Under the pieces are notes generated by a model. That model searched no databases. It had not been told where the DNA came from and worked only from the letters and a program-made list of their open reading frames with translations. DNA of 64,000 bases from Neorhizobium alkalisoli (lineage in GTDB: Bacteria > Pseudomonadota > Alphaproteobacteria > Rhizobiales > Rhizobiaceae). The position numbers and the translations under genes were made by a program. Below are positions 33,673 to 42,426 of this stretch, piece after piece; position 1 is the first letter of the stretch, and each line of letters starts with the position of its first letter. The stretch covers positions 496,001 through 560,000 of the forward strand of contig NZ_VIWP01000002.1 in the NCBI RefSeq assembly GCF_007829835.1, read 5' to 3'.

Positions 33673-34395
33673 TTACGCTTCGCCGGCCTGCTTCTGCCAG
33701 ACGCCTTCGCGTTCCAGCATCTTCGTCGCCGCCACCTGTTCGGCGGCACGCTTGGAGCGGTCGACACCGGTGGTCGGCGCCACGCCCTTGATTTCCACGG
33801 TCACCGTGAAGCGCGGGTCATGGTCAGGACCATGCCTGTCGTCGACACGGTAGGTCGGCGCATAACCGAATTTTGCATGCGCCCATTCCTGCAGCTCGGT
33901 CTTGGCATCGCGGCGGGCGCCGTCGGCACGCGTCGCACGCTCCTGCCAGTGGCGGGTGATGAAGGCGCGGGCGGCCTCGAGGCCGGCATCGAGGTAAAGC
34001 GCCGCGATCAGGCTTTCCACCACGTCGGCGCGCACGTTCATCATGCGCTTGCCGGTCAGTTTCTTGACATCGGCGCCGGTGCGGATGAAGCGATGCAGTT
34101 CCAGCTCGTCAGCCACCAGCGCGCAGCTTTCGGCGCTGACCAGCTGGTTCAGGCGCACGGAAAGCTCACCTTCGGGTGCAGAACGGAACGTGTTGAACAG
34201 CAGTTCGGCGACACAGAGGCCAAGGACCCGGTCGCCGAGAAATTCCAGCCGTTCATAGTTCGCGACCTTGGCCGAACCGGTGCTTGCATGGGTCAGCGCC
34301 CGGTCCAGCCATTGCTTTTCGGAAAAGGTATGGCCGATCGCCTTTTCAAGCTGGGCCTTCTCCTCGTCCGAAATCGTCGCCTTCACTTTTGTCAT
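33673..34395 (-). CDS. rnc: Ribonuclease III
   Basis: 240 residues from ATG 34395, which overlaps the lepB stop (ATGA). The catalytic signature 'YERLEFLGDRVLGLCVAELL' holds the Glu/Asp metal ligands, and 'DVVESLIAALYLDAG' contains the second acidic pair. The C-terminal half has a double-stranded RNA-binding domain ('DAKTELQEWAHAKFGYAPTY' and 'SKRAAEQVAATKML'). It processes rRNA precursors and structured mRNAs. Confidence 0.95.
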   Translation of the reverse strand: MTKVKATISDEEKAQLEKAIGHTFSEKQWLDRALTHASTGSAKVANYERLEFLGDRVLGLCVAELLFNTFRSAPEGELSVRLNQLVSAESCALVADELELHRFIRTGADVKKLTGKRMMNVRADVVESLIAALYLDAGLEAARAFITRHWQERATRADGARRDAKTELQEWAHAKFGYAPTYRVDDRHGPDHDPRFTVTVEIKGVAPTTGVDRSKRAAEQVAATKMLEREGVWQKQAGEA

Positions 34396-35141
34396 TGAAC
34401 GCTCTTGAACAGACGATCCCAACGCATGTTGGTCGGCCACTTCCAGAATTCACGGAAGGACGTGTCATTGCCGAGCGAGAAGAAGATCACGCTGGCGCGG
34501 CCAACAAGGTTTTCAGCCGGCACGTAACCGACGTCGAAACGGCTGTCGAGCGAGTTGTCGCGGTTGTCACCCATGAAGAAATAGTGGTCCGGCGGAACGA
34601 CGAATTCCTGGGTATTGTCGCCGCGCGAGACAGGCGACTGGTCGAGCGTGTCGTAGGTCACGCCATTGTCCAGCGTTTCGCGGAAGACCGGAACGTTGGC
34701 GCCCGGATCAAGACGGTAATCCGAGGTGAAGAAGCCGTCGGGCTGCTTGGGAACAGGCTGGCCGTTGATCAGCAGAATGCCGTTGGTGACCTGGATACGG
34801 TCGCCCGGAAGGCCGACGAGACGCTTGATATAATCGACATCCGGCTGCGGCGGCAGGCGGAAGACGATGACATCACCGCGCTTCGGCGGGCTGAATTCGA
34901 GGACACGGCCAGAAAACAGGTTCGGCGAGAAAGGCAGCGAATATTTCGAGAAGCCGTAAGCGAACTTGTTGACGAAGATGTAGTCGCCCACGAGAAGCGT
35001 CGGCATCATCGATCCGGACGGGATCGTGAAAGGCTGGAAGAGCACCGTGCGGATGACCATCGCCAGCAGCAGTGCCTGGATGATGACCTTGATATTTTCC
35101 CAAAGGGCATTTGGCTGCTTGGTCTCGGCTTTATCAGACAC
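34392..35141 (-). CDS. lepB: Signal peptidase I
   Basis: 249 residues. One N-terminal membrane helix ('IKVIIQALLLAMVIRTVLFQ') is followed by box B 'IPSGSMMPTLLVGD' with catalytic Ser44, and box D 'DYIKRLVGLPGD' with catalytic Lys106. 'FFMGDNRDNSLDSR' is box E. The enzyme cleaves signal peptides on the periplasmic side. It overlaps rnc by four bases and lies downstream of acpS, giving the rhizobial acpS-lepB-rnc-era cluster. Confidence 0.95.
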   Translation of the reverse strand: MSDKAETKQPNALWENIKVIIQALLLAMVIRTVLFQPFTIPSGSMMPTLLVGDYIFVNKFAYGFSKYSLPFSPNLFSGRVLEFSPPKRGDVIVFRLPPQPDVDYIKRLVGLPGDRIQVTNGILLINGQPVPKQPDGFFTSDYRLDPGANVPVFRETLDNGVTYDTLDQSPVSRGDNTQEFVVPPDHYFFMGDNRDNSLDSRFDVGYVPAENLVGRASVIFFSLGNDTSFREFWKWPTNMRWDRLFKSVQ

Positions 35142-35267
35142 GTGTCAGTCTTTCTTTATCAACAAGGCCGGGCTTTCTCGGCAATTTGGGTGCTTTGTCT
35201 AAACCCTTCCCCAATCCGCGGCAATGGCTGATTGATTACGGTTTATCCATGAGTCAGGCGCGGGATA

Positions 35268-35687
35268 TCAGGCTGTGGGCGAAGGCTCCAAGGCCGGCAG
35301 CGCCTCGATGATCACAAAGGCCTGGGCGTAGGGATATTCGTCGGTAATGGTGACATGGATGACCGGCTTGTGCCCTGCCGGCATCAATTCCGCCAGCCTT
35401 TCGCCGGCGCCGCCAGTCAGAACCATGGTCGGCTTGCCGCCGGGCAGGTTGACGACGCCCATGTCCTTCCAGAACACGCCATTGGCAAGGCCGGTGCCGA
35501 GCGCCTTGGAACAGGCCTCCTTGGCGGCAAAGCGCTTTGCATAGGATTCAGCCCGGTTCTTGCGGCGATCCGATTTGGCGCGCTCGATATCGGTGAAACA
35601 GCGCTGGGTGAACCGCTCGCCAAACCGTTCGAGGGATTTCTCCACCCGTCTGATGTCGATGAGATCGCTGCCGAGGCCGATGATCAT
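35268..35687 (-). CDS. acpS: Holo-[acyl-carrier-protein] synthase
   Basis: 139 residues. '[20 protein letters not shown]' includes the metal-binding Asp, and '[20 protein letters not shown]' the second conserved Glu/Lys block. AcpS transfers 4'-phosphopantetheine from CoA to acyl carrier proteins. It is 13 bases downstream of the DUF2062 gene and upstream of lepB. Confidence 0.95.
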   Translation of the reverse strand: MIIGLGSDLIDIRRVEKSLERFGERFTQRCFTDIERAKSDRRKNRAESYAKRFAAKEACSKALGTGLANGVFWKDMGVVNLPGGKPTMVLTGGAGERLAELMPAGHKPVIHVTITDEYPYAQAFVIIEALPALEPSPTA

Positions 35688-35700
35688 GCGCTGCCCTTCT

Positions 35701-36279
35701 TCAAGCTTGCAGTTCCGTGCGCACTGACTTGAGCATTCCGGCCCGCGCCGTCAAGCGCTCCAGCCGGCGATTGCGGAAACTGCGAATGCCGAGATAGGTG
35801 ACGAGATAAAAGGCGAGACCGCAGAGAATGCCCGGCGGCAGGGAGCCGATCAGCATCGGCTCAAGGATCGGACGCCAGAGCTGCGACAGGTCGAGATGGG
35901 CAAAAAGTGCGGCAAGATCGATATGCTTGGCCCCATCGACGCGATTGCCGAGCATGAATTCTCCGATCTCCCAGCTCAGCGGCCAGATGATCGGACAGGT
36001 CAGGGGATTTGCGAAAGCGGTGCCGAGCGCTGCGGCCACCATGCTGCCACCCAGAAGATAGGCAACCGGAATGGCAAAGAGGATATGCAGGCCGAGAAAC
36101 GGCGTCCAGGCGCTGACGACGCCGATGGCAAGGCCGATGGCGACGGCATGCGGCGAGCCGCCGATACGCATCACCTTGAGCCTGTAATAGCCGAGCGCTC
36201 GCCGGAAACCTTTCCGGGGCACAAGGGCATGGCGCAGTTTCTGGCTGAAATTCAACGGTATGCGACGGCGAAAAGGCAT
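35701..36279 (-). CDS. DUF2062 membrane protein
   Basis: 192 residues. An N-terminal basic stretch ('[20 protein letters not shown]') is followed by three or four helices. '[20 protein letters not shown]' and '[20 protein letters not shown]' are the DUF2062 signature. Function unknown. It sits 13 bases upstream of acpS, a conserved neighbour in rhizobia. Confidence 0.88.
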   Translation of the reverse strand: MPFRRRIPLNFSQKLRHALVPRKGFRRALGYYRLKVMRIGGSPHAVAIGLAIGVVSAWTPFLGLHILFAIPVAYLLGGSMVAAALGTAFANPLTCPIIWPLSWEIGEFMLGNRVDGAKHIDLAALFAHLDLSQLWRPILEPMLIGSLPPGILCGLAFYLVTYLGIRSFRNRRLERLTARAGMLKSVRTELQA

Positions 36280-36486
36280 GGCGGATCTGCTTGCAGGTCA
36301 CGGCAGCAATTGCGGCGGTGACATTCATCCCGGCTGGTTACAATCAATCCGATAGCGGAAGCCGAAGATGATGGCAAAAATTGGCCCGACGTTCAGGCCT
36401 TCATGCCGAACCGCGATCCATAACGGCCCGGAACCCGGACCATTCCCCGGCAGCGCGTCAGCCGCGCCGCCCGTCATCAGCTATGA

Positions 36487-36639
36487 TCAGAAGCTCTTGC
36501 GGAACATGCCGCGATCGACCTGGCGCATGCGGTATTCGAGGTCGATACGGTCACGGGCTTCGTTGAGGTAAGCCATTTCCCGGTCCTGAGCAGAAGGAAC
36601 GCGGAGAGCGCGGGCCAGCTTGCGTACAGAGTTCAACAT
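36487..36639 (-). CDS. DUF3563-type small protein, 50 aa
   Basis: 50 residues from ATG 36639: 'MLNSVRKLARALRVPSAQDR' then 'EMAYLNEARDRIDLEYRMRQ' and 'VDRGMFRKSF'. The pattern of an acidic 'AYLNEA.D..DLE.RMR..DR' centre matches the DUF3563 family, found in many alphaproteobacteria. Probably helical and cytoplasmic. Function unknown. A longer frame upstream (to 36771) lacks this pattern. Confidence 0.75.
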   Translation of the reverse strand: MLNSVRKLARALRVPSAQDREMAYLNEARDRIDLEYRMRQVDRGMFRKSF

Positions 36640-36830
36640 CGTCGTGTCTTTCGTTCGTTGTGTCGTCGTTATTGCGTTGCAACATAAGTAATACGAACGA
36701 CCTGCCTTTACCAACGCCACAACAGATGGCCAGCCATGCACAGGATGCATGGCGTGGACAAAATGTCGCACTCGAAATAGGCATAACTGACTTCAAAAGC
36801 AGCAGTCGGTGGAATTTCAGACCCGCAGAT

Positions 36831-36868
36831 ATGAAAAAGCCGCAGATATCGACTGATATCCGCGGCTT
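36831..36868 (-). terminator. Terminator of the chemotaxis receptor gene
   Basis: AAGCCGC-x-GATATC and its complement with one mismatch form a 14-bp stem around GACT at 36837-36868. Read on the minus strand the stem ends in CTTTTTCAT. It lies 56 bases after the receptor stop. Confidence 0.75.
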
Positions 36869-36923
36869 CTGTCTTTTTCAGGTATCAAACGCCCCTGCCC
36901 TCAAGGGAAAAGGGCGGTGGACT

Positions 36924-38858
36924 TCAGAATTCCTGCCATTCGTTGCTGACGGCAGCGGCGGCCGAAGAACCACCGAAGGCGCTGGCGATCTTGCGGCCAA
37001 GTGCACGGGCCGGAGATGCGGCCGGTGCGTCACGGCGCTCGGCAGCGCGGACCGGCTGGGCATAGCCCTGAGACTGGCCAGACAGCTTGAACTGCGACAG
37101 GAGCTCGTTGAGAGCCGCTGCATCGCGGGCAAGACCGTGGCTGGCAGCAGTCGATTCCTCGACCATGGCCGCGTTCTTCTGGGTGTCCTGGTCCATCGTG
37201 TTGACGGCCGTGTTGATCTGCTGGAGGCCCGAAGACTGTTCCTGGGCAGATTCCACGATCGCGACGACGTGCCGGTTGATTTCCTGCACTTCGGCAACGA
37301 TGGTTTCCAGCGCCCGGCCGGTCTCGCCGACCAGCTGCACACCGGAATTGACCTGCTCGTTCGAGGTGGTGATCAGTGCCTTGATTTCCTTGGCAGCGTT
37401 TGCCGAGCGCTGTGCGAGTTCGCGCACTTCCTGTGCAACGACCGCAAAGCCCTTGCCGGCTTCGCCTGCACGCGCGGCTTCGACACCGGCGTTCAGGGCA
37501 AGCAGGTTGGTCTGGAAGGCGATATCATCGATGACACCGATGATATTGCCGATCTCGCCGGAAGACTTTTCGATACCTTCCATGGCTGCAACGGCGCGGC
37601 GGACGACTTCGCCCGACTTTTCGGCACCGGTGCGGGCGCGGGCAACGAGAGCGCCGGCTTCCTGGGCGCGCTTGGTGGCGTCCTTAACGGTCGTGGTGAT
37701 TTCTTCGAGGGCAGCGGCCGTCTCTTCGACGGAAGCGGCCTGCTGTTCGGTGCGCTTGGCAAGGTCGTCAGCAGCCGACTTGATCTCGGCAGAACCGGCT
37801 TCGATGCTGCGAGCGTTCTGGGCAACCTGTTCCAGAGCGGTCTGCAGCTTGCTGGCGGAGGCGTTGAAGTCGTTACGGACGCCATCCAGCGATGCGGTGA
37901 ACGGCTGGGCGATGCGGTAGGACACATTGCCATCCGACAGGTGGCTCAAGCCTTCTGCCAGATTGTCGACCGCAAACTTGATCTCGCCGGCTTCGCGGGC
38001 CTTCTGGGCTTCGCGCTCGACGCGCTCCTGCTCGGACATGCTGCGATTGCTTTCGGCTTCGCGCTCCAGACGGGTACGCTCAAGGGCGTTGTCGCGGAAG
38101 ATCGAGACGGCCTTGGCCATGTCGCCGACTTCGTCCTTGCGGTCGAGGCCATCGATGGCGGCTTCGGTCTGGCCGGCTGCGAGCGAGGCCATACGTTCAC
38201 GCAGGCTTGCCATCGGGCCAGTAATGCCCTTCTGGGCGATCGTCAGGGCGATGACGACGGCAATGGCGATGCCGATCAGCATGCCGATGATGGCGAACTG
38301 GATGGTCGAGGACACTTCGGCAGACAGGCGCTCGGCGCCGTTCTTGATGATTTCCGCCATGGCGCCATTGTTGGCACCGAACTTCGGCGACAGGTCGACG
38401 ATCGCCTTGTCGAGGGTTGCCGAAACCGCGGTGACCTTGGCTTCGTCGCCGGCAGAATGGGCCTGCAGCAGCTGATCACCCAGCGCCTTCATGCCGTCGA
38501 GACCGGCGATCAGCTCGTCGATCGCAGACTTGCGGCTCGGGACGATGGCCGGGATCTGGGCCAGACGGTCACGCGCGCCGGAAATTTCCTTGGTGAAGCG
38601 GCCGGCGAAATCCTTGAAGGCATCCGACTTCGGATCCTGCGCCAAAGCGCGGCTGAGCCAGGTGGTCGAGGTCCACAGGCCGGCGGCGCCACGCGGACCA
38701 AAGGTCGCGGCATTGCTCTCGTTCTGCAAGAAGCTGGAATATGACTGGTTGGCATCGCTGAAGCGCTGGGTCACGAACAGCAGGCCGGCAAGGGAGATGA
38801 TACCAAGGACGGCAATCGCCATCAAAAACTTGGTTTTGATCTTCAGATTCTTCAACAT
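36924..38858 (-). CDS. Methyl-accepting chemotaxis protein
   Basis: 644 residues. The first helix is at about 12-30 and the second at about 188-212. Between them lies a roughly 155-residue periplasmic helical sensor domain. HAMP segments follow, then the cytoplasmic signalling domain with the hairpin tip 'IDDIAFQTNLLALNAGVEAA' and 'RAGEAGKGFAVVAQEVRELA'. The C-terminus is 'NEWQEF'; its last five residues fit the xWxxF tail used by CheR/CheB to dock. The ligand is unknown. No other chemotaxis gene is near. Confidence 0.93.
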   Translation of the reverse strand: MLKNLKIKTKFLMAIAVLGIISLAGLLFVTQRFSDANQSYSSFLQNESNAATFGPRGAAGLWTSTTWLSRALAQDPKSDAFKDFAGRFTKEISGARDRLAQIPAIVPSRKSAIDELIAGLDGMKALGDQLLQAHSAGDEAKVTAVSATLDKAIVDLSPKFGANNGAMAEIIKNGAERLSAEVSSTIQFAIIGMLIGIAIAVVIALTIAQKGITGPMASLRERMASLAAGQTEAAIDGLDRKDEVGDMAKAVSIFRDNALERTRLEREAESNRSMSEQERVEREAQKAREAGEIKFAVDNLAEGLSHLSDGNVSYRIAQPFTASLDGVRNDFNASASKLQTALEQVAQNARSIEAGSAEIKSAADDLAKRTEQQAASVEETAAALEEITTTVKDATKRAQEAGALVARARTGAEKSGEVVRRAVAAMEGIEKSSGEIGNIIGVIDDIAFQTNLLALNAGVEAARAGEAGKGFAVVAQEVRELAQRSANAAKEIKALITTSNEQVNSGVQLVGETGRALETIVAEVQEINRHVVAIVESAQEQSSGLQQINTAVNTMDQDTQKNAAMVEESTAASHGLARDAAALNELLSQFKLSGQSQGYAQPVRAAERRDAPAASPARALGRKIASAFGGSSAAAAVSNEWQEF

Positions 38859-39141
38859 TGAATAACCCTATGAAAACGCGGCAGAAACCGCTGGGTGCGG
38901 AGAGCGGACAAAGGGCAGTAGCCGCCAAGAGAGCGGTGCACATCATGCGCGCAGAGATCGAGATCGATCATGTTGCCTTGCACAATAGGTACGGGCGTTT
39001 GGATAAGAAAATCTTACACTTGCGCTAAAGACTTATGCTTTTGGTGACGTTTGCACCCTCTCGGGGCAGAGTTGGACCGGAATCGAGCGCCTTTTGGCGA
39101 CGAACGCTTAACCATTGTGCCAAAAGAGCATGGCTTGCATG

Positions 39142-39170
39142 TTGCAGTGCGAAAGCCGCGCCCGCTATCT
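39142..39170 (+). promoter_or_regulatory. Candidate promoter of the SMP-30 gene
   Basis: TTGCAG (39142-39147) and CTATCT (39165-39170) are 17 bases apart, about 86 bases before the GTG start. The CTATMT-type -10 is typical of rhizobial housekeeping promoters. The rest of the interval 38859-39256 shows no gene. Confidence 0.45.
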
Positions 39171-39256
39171 AGGCGCCGCGAGCCATGATTGCGGCTCCCC
39201 CGCGCCTTGCCGGGCAATCGATATGAAATCAGATCATCATCAAAGGGCTTTCACAC

Positions 39257-40300
39257 GTGGATTTCTCACGCCGTAACCTCATGACGTTCTCTGCCGCAGC
39301 ACTTGCGGCCAGTGCCGCCCCCAGGCTCGCTTCGGCGCAGGCCATTCCGTTCCAGCCAAGCCCGATCTATCCCGATCCGGCCATCCAGATCCTCGATCCG
39401 AGCTTCGCGAAATACCGCGTCGCCTCCTCCTCGCTCGTTCAGGTCGGCACCGGTTGCGCCTGGCTGGAAGGCCCGGTCTGGTTCGGTGATGGCCGTTACC
39501 TTCTGGTCAGCGACGTGCCGAACAACCGCGTCATGAAATATGACGAGACCAATGAGACGTTCAGCGTCTTCAACGCCAATTCCAACTATTCGAACGGCCA
39601 TGCCCGCGACCAGCAGGGCCGCCTTCTCTCCTGCGAACACCTGACCCGCCGTGTCACCCGCACGGAATATGACGGCTCGATCACCGTGCTTGCCGACAAT
39701 TACAAGGGCAAGAAGCTGAACTCGCCGAACGACATCGTCTGCAAGTCGGACGGTTCGATCTGGTTCACCGACCCGCCCTTCGGCATTGCCGGCGACTGGG
39801 AAGGCGACAAGGCGACCCCGGAACTGCCGCATTCCGTCTACCGCATTTCGCCGGAAGGCGCGCTGGAACTCGTCACCGACGAGCTGAAGGGCCCGAACGG
39901 CCTCGCCTTCTCCGAGGACGAAAAGAAGTTTTACGTCGTCGAAGGCCGCGCTGCGCCTTACCGCATCATCTGGTCCTATGACGTCGGCAAGGACGGCAAG
40001 ACGCTGTCGAACAAGAAGGCGCTCGTCACCGCCGACGACAATGGCGGCATTGACGGTTTCCGCGTCGACGTCGACGGCAACCTGTGGTGCGGCTGGGGTT
40101 CCAGTGGTGCCGCCGGCGCCAAGCCGGAAGACCTGAACGGCGTCAAGATCTTCAACAAGGAAGGCAAGGCGATCGGCTTCATCAAGCTGCCGGAACGTTG
40201 CCCGAACCTCGTCTTCGGCGGCGTCAAGAAGAACCGCCTCTACATGGCAAGCTCGCATTCGGTCTACGCCATCTACGTCGAGACCCGCGGCGCGGTCTGA
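39257..40300 (+). CDS. Tat-exported SMP-30/gluconolactonase-like protein
   Basis: 347 residues from GTG 39257. 'SRRNLMTFSAAALAASAAPR' is a twin-arginine signal peptide with cleavage after 'ASAQ'. The six-bladed propeller of SMP-30/gluconolactonases is supported by 'WLEGPVWFGDGRYLLVSDVP', 'NSPNDIVCKSDGSIWFTDPP', 'LKGPNGLAFSEDEKKFYVVE' and 'NGGIDGFRVDVDGNLWCGWG'; the Asn and Asp in these are the divalent-metal ligands. Likely a periplasmic sugar lactonase. A strong terminator follows. Confidence 0.9.
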   Translation: MDFSRRNLMTFSAAALAASAAPRLASAQAIPFQPSPIYPDPAIQILDPSFAKYRVASSSLVQVGTGCAWLEGPVWFGDGRYLLVSDVPNNRVMKYDETNETFSVFNANSNYSNGHARDQQGRLLSCEHLTRRVTRTEYDGSITVLADNYKGKKLNSPNDIVCKSDGSIWFTDPPFGIAGDWEGDKATPELPHSVYRISPEGALELVTDELKGPNGLAFSEDEKKFYVVEGRAAPYRIIWSYDVGKDGKTLSNKKALVTADDNGGIDGFRVDVDGNLWCGWGSSGAAGAKPEDLNGVKIFNKEGKAIGFIKLPERCPNLVFGGVKKNRLYMASSHSVYAIYVETRGAV

Positions 40301-40330
40301 TCGGCATCTTTGACGGATCCCAAAAGACAG

Positions 40331-40358
40331 CGGGCCGGAGGAAACTCCGGCCCGTTTT
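40331..40358 (+). terminator. Intrinsic terminator after the SMP-30 gene
   Basis: CGGGCCGGAG and CTCCGGCCCG form a perfect 10-bp stem with GAAA as a stable tetraloop, followed by TTTTCATTTT. Confidence 0.88.
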
Positions 40359-40411
40359 CATTTTATCGAGGCCGTTTCAGCGGATCTTCGCGACAGCCAT
40401 GCCCAGCCGAA

Positions 40412-40553
40412 AAAATACCCCTCCCCACCCTCCCCACAAGGGGGAGGGCTTAAGCCGGACGATCCGCCGAGGTTCAGCTGAGGCAGGCGAGCGCCGCGAG
40501 TCTTCTCCCCCCTTGTGGGGGAGATGGCCGGCAGGCCAGAGAGGGTATTCCCA
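40412..40553. repeat. Rhizobial intergenic palindromic repeat
   Basis: Two opposed GC-rich arms (CCTCCCCACAAGGGGGAGGG at 40429-40448 and a CTTCTCCCCCCTTGTGGGGG-like arm near 40502-40522) and outer AATACCC/GGGTATT arms make a nested inverted repeat of about 140 bases between the SMP-30 and GFA genes. The motif CCCCTTGTGGGG followed by GAGATGGCCGGCAGGCCAGA is a frequent intergenic element of Rhizobiaceae. Confidence 0.7.
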
Positions 40554-40574
40554 TAATCGGAAGAAGAGAGGCTC

Positions 40575-41000
40575 TTACCTCGACGGTTCGAACTTCAACA
40601 TGCCGGCAACCCGTGCCGCGGAGCCTGTATCCGACGGATGCACGACGCCATCCATCACTGGCACTTCGGCAAAATCGAAGGGGCTGACACCTTCAATGCA
40701 GGCAACGTTGATGCCGAACAGGCTCGGGTCGGAGCGGCGCTGGTGATGGGTGTAGATGCCGCAGGTCTTGCAGAAATAGTGTTTTGCCGTGCGGGTGTTG
40801 AATTCGTAGAGCGTCAGATTGTCCTCGCCCTGAACGAATTCCATATCCGCCAGCTTTGCCGAGACGGCGATTGCGCCGCGCATCCGGCAATAGGAACAGG
40901 TGCAGCGGCGGATCGTGTTGAATTCGTCGGCAAGGCGCACCCGTAGGCGGACAGTGCCGCAATGGCAGGCGACGTCATGTTGTTTTACGTCTTCGTTCAT
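40575..41000 (-). CDS. GFA-family glutathione-dependent zinc-binding protein
   Basis: 141 residues. Cys motifs 'ACHCGTVRLRVRL', 'RRCTCSYCRMRG' and 'KHYFCKTCGIYTHHQ' are the zinc-binding set of the GFA family (glutathione-dependent formaldehyde-activating-like). Many members have unproven activity. It is 32 bases downstream of the acetyltransferase gene on the same strand. Confidence 0.88.
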   Translation of the reverse strand: MNEDVKQHDVACHCGTVRLRVRLADEFNTIRRCTCSYCRMRGAIAVSAKLADMEFVQGEDNLTLYEFNTRTAKHYFCKTCGIYTHHQRRSDPSLFGINVACIEGVSPFDFAEVPVMDGVVHPSDTGSAARVAGMLKFEPSR

Positions 41001-41032
41001 TACTCACTCCCCTCGCCTTTTCCAGAAACGCT

Positions 41033-41665
41033 TCAGGCCCAGCGCTCGCAAAAGGCCCCGATATCGCTCGACTGGAAATCGCCGAGCCTTGCCATGATGG
41101 TTTCGAACGGCCAGTTCCACCAGGCGATCGCCGCCAGCTTTTCCGCAACTTCGCGCGAAAACCGTTCGCGGATGAATTTTGCCGGAACGCCGCCGACGAT
41201 CGTATAGGGCGCAACGTCCTTCGTCACCACGGCACCGGCTGCCAGCACGGCGCCGTCACCGACCGTCACGCCCGGCAGGACGATGACGCCATGGCCGATC
41301 CAGACATCGTTGCCGATGATGACGCGGTCATTCTTGCGGTCGGCGAAAAAGGCTTGGTCGCGCTCCGCCTCGGCCGAATAATATTCCGGGCAATAGGTGA
41401 AGCGGTGCATGGAGGGCCGGCCCATCGGATGGTTCGGCGCACCGATCCGCACCTCGGCGGCAATGGCGCAGAATTTCCCGATCGCCGCATTGCCGACCAT
41501 GCAGCGCTGGCCGAGATAGGAATAATCGCCGAGTTCCGCCGTATTCAGCGAGGTATCCTCAAGGATTTCGCAGCATTGGCCGATCTCAGTATCCCGCAGG
41601 TGCACCGTAGGATGGATGACGGTCTCGGCAATCTTGGGGCGGTTTTCCTGGGTGGTCGCGTTCAT
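41033..41665 (-). CDS. Hexapeptide-repeat acetyltransferase, phosphonate-associated type
   Basis: 210 residues with left-handed beta-helix repeats: '[20 protein letters not shown]', '[20 protein letters not shown]', '[20 protein letters not shown]' and '[20 protein letters not shown]' then '[12 protein letters not shown]'. The His in '[20 protein letters not shown]' region is the likely catalytic base. The sequence resembles the hexapeptide transferases found with phosphonate (phn) genes, but no phn gene is in this window. Xenobiotic acetylation is an alternative. Confidence 0.82.
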   Translation of the reverse strand: MNATTQENRPKIAETVIHPTVHLRDTEIGQCCEILEDTSLNTAELGDYSYLGQRCMVGNAAIGKFCAIAAEVRIGAPNHPMGRPSMHRFTYCPEYYSAEAERDQAFFADRKNDRVIIGNDVWIGHGVIVLPGVTVGDGAVLAAGAVVTKDVAPYTIVGGVPAKFIRERFSREVAEKLAAIAWWNWPFETIMARLGDFQSSDIGAFCERWA

Positions 41666-41835
41666 GACAGGCTCTTGTTCTCGCAGGCTGCGGATTTCGG
41701 CCTGCCTAGCCGGGCATGGTGAAGGATATGTGACGGAGAAAGCGCCAAACGCGGCGATATTCCGCGACAGCCGGCAGCAGACACAGCCTTGTCATCTCGC
41801 TCCATTAGAGCGCCCGACGATAAGGGAGACAGGTC

Positions 41836-42426
41836 ATGGCACAGGTGATTTTTCTGCACGGCGCTTCGAGCAGCGGCAAATCCACCATTGCCAGAACCCT
41901 TCAGCAACGCATCGAAAAACCCTTCTGGCACATATCGATCGATCATCTGCGTGATGCCGGCGTGCTTCCGACGGCACGTTTCAAAAACGGAGATTTTCGC
42001 TGGTCCGAAGCGCGCACAGCGTTTTTCGACGGGTTTCACGGTTCATTGAAGGCTTATGCCGATGCCGGCAACAACCTCATCCTCGAACACATCCTGGACA
42101 ATGAAGCCTGGCTGCAAATGCTGGTGGACCTTTTTATCGGCCACGATGTCTTCTTCGTCGCAGTCCATTGCCCGCTCGAGCTTCTGATCGAACGGGAGGT
42201 CGCCCGGGGAGACAGACCGATCGGTAGCGCGAAACAGGATTACGAGACGATCCATCTCGGCAAGCGTTACGACATCGAGCTGCAATCCCTCGATGGCGCG
42301 GATGCAAATGTGGAAAAACTGCTGCTTGCATGGCGGAGCGGAAAGCGGTCTTCCAGCTTCACCCTGTCAGGCGATGACATTGTGCAGGTAGCCAAAATTC
42401 TCCAGCCGGCCGCGCCTCAGTCGTAA
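41836..42426 (+). CDS. Chloramphenicol phosphotransferase-like P-loop kinase
   Basis: 196 residues. Walker A is G9-A-S-S-S-G-K-S-T17, with 'FWHISIDHLRDAG' next, as in CPT-like kinases where a switch Asp acts in catalysis. 'LILEHILDNEAWLQMLVDLF' and 'VFFVAVHCPLELLIEREVARGDR' complete the pattern. True chloramphenicol resistance is unlikely to be the natural role; small-molecule phosphorylation is the fold's function. Its stop overlaps the convergent rsh stop by ten bases. Confidence 0.83.
   Translation: MAQVIFLHGASSSGKSTIARTLQQRIEKPFWHISIDHLRDAGVLPTARFKNGDFRWSEARTAFFDGFHGSLKAYADAGNNLILEHILDNEAWLQMLVDLFIGHDVFFVAVHCPLELLIEREVARGDRPIGSAKQDYETIHLGKRYDIELQSLDGADANVEKLLLAWRSGKRSSSFTLSGDDIVQVAKILQPAAPQS

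Noticed and set aside
32635..34398. 587-aa plus-strand frame across era and rnc
   Set aside because: Antisense to two well-supported genes; no motif or ribosome-binding site.
36660..38744. 694-aa frame on the plus strand opposite the chemotaxis receptor
   Set aside because: The receptor on the other strand has full family motifs, and this frame shows only complementary low-complexity sequence.
39014..39217. 67-aa minus-strand frame upstream of the SMP-30 gene
   Set aside because: Arg/Lys-rich translation of non-coding sequence that overlaps the likely promoter.
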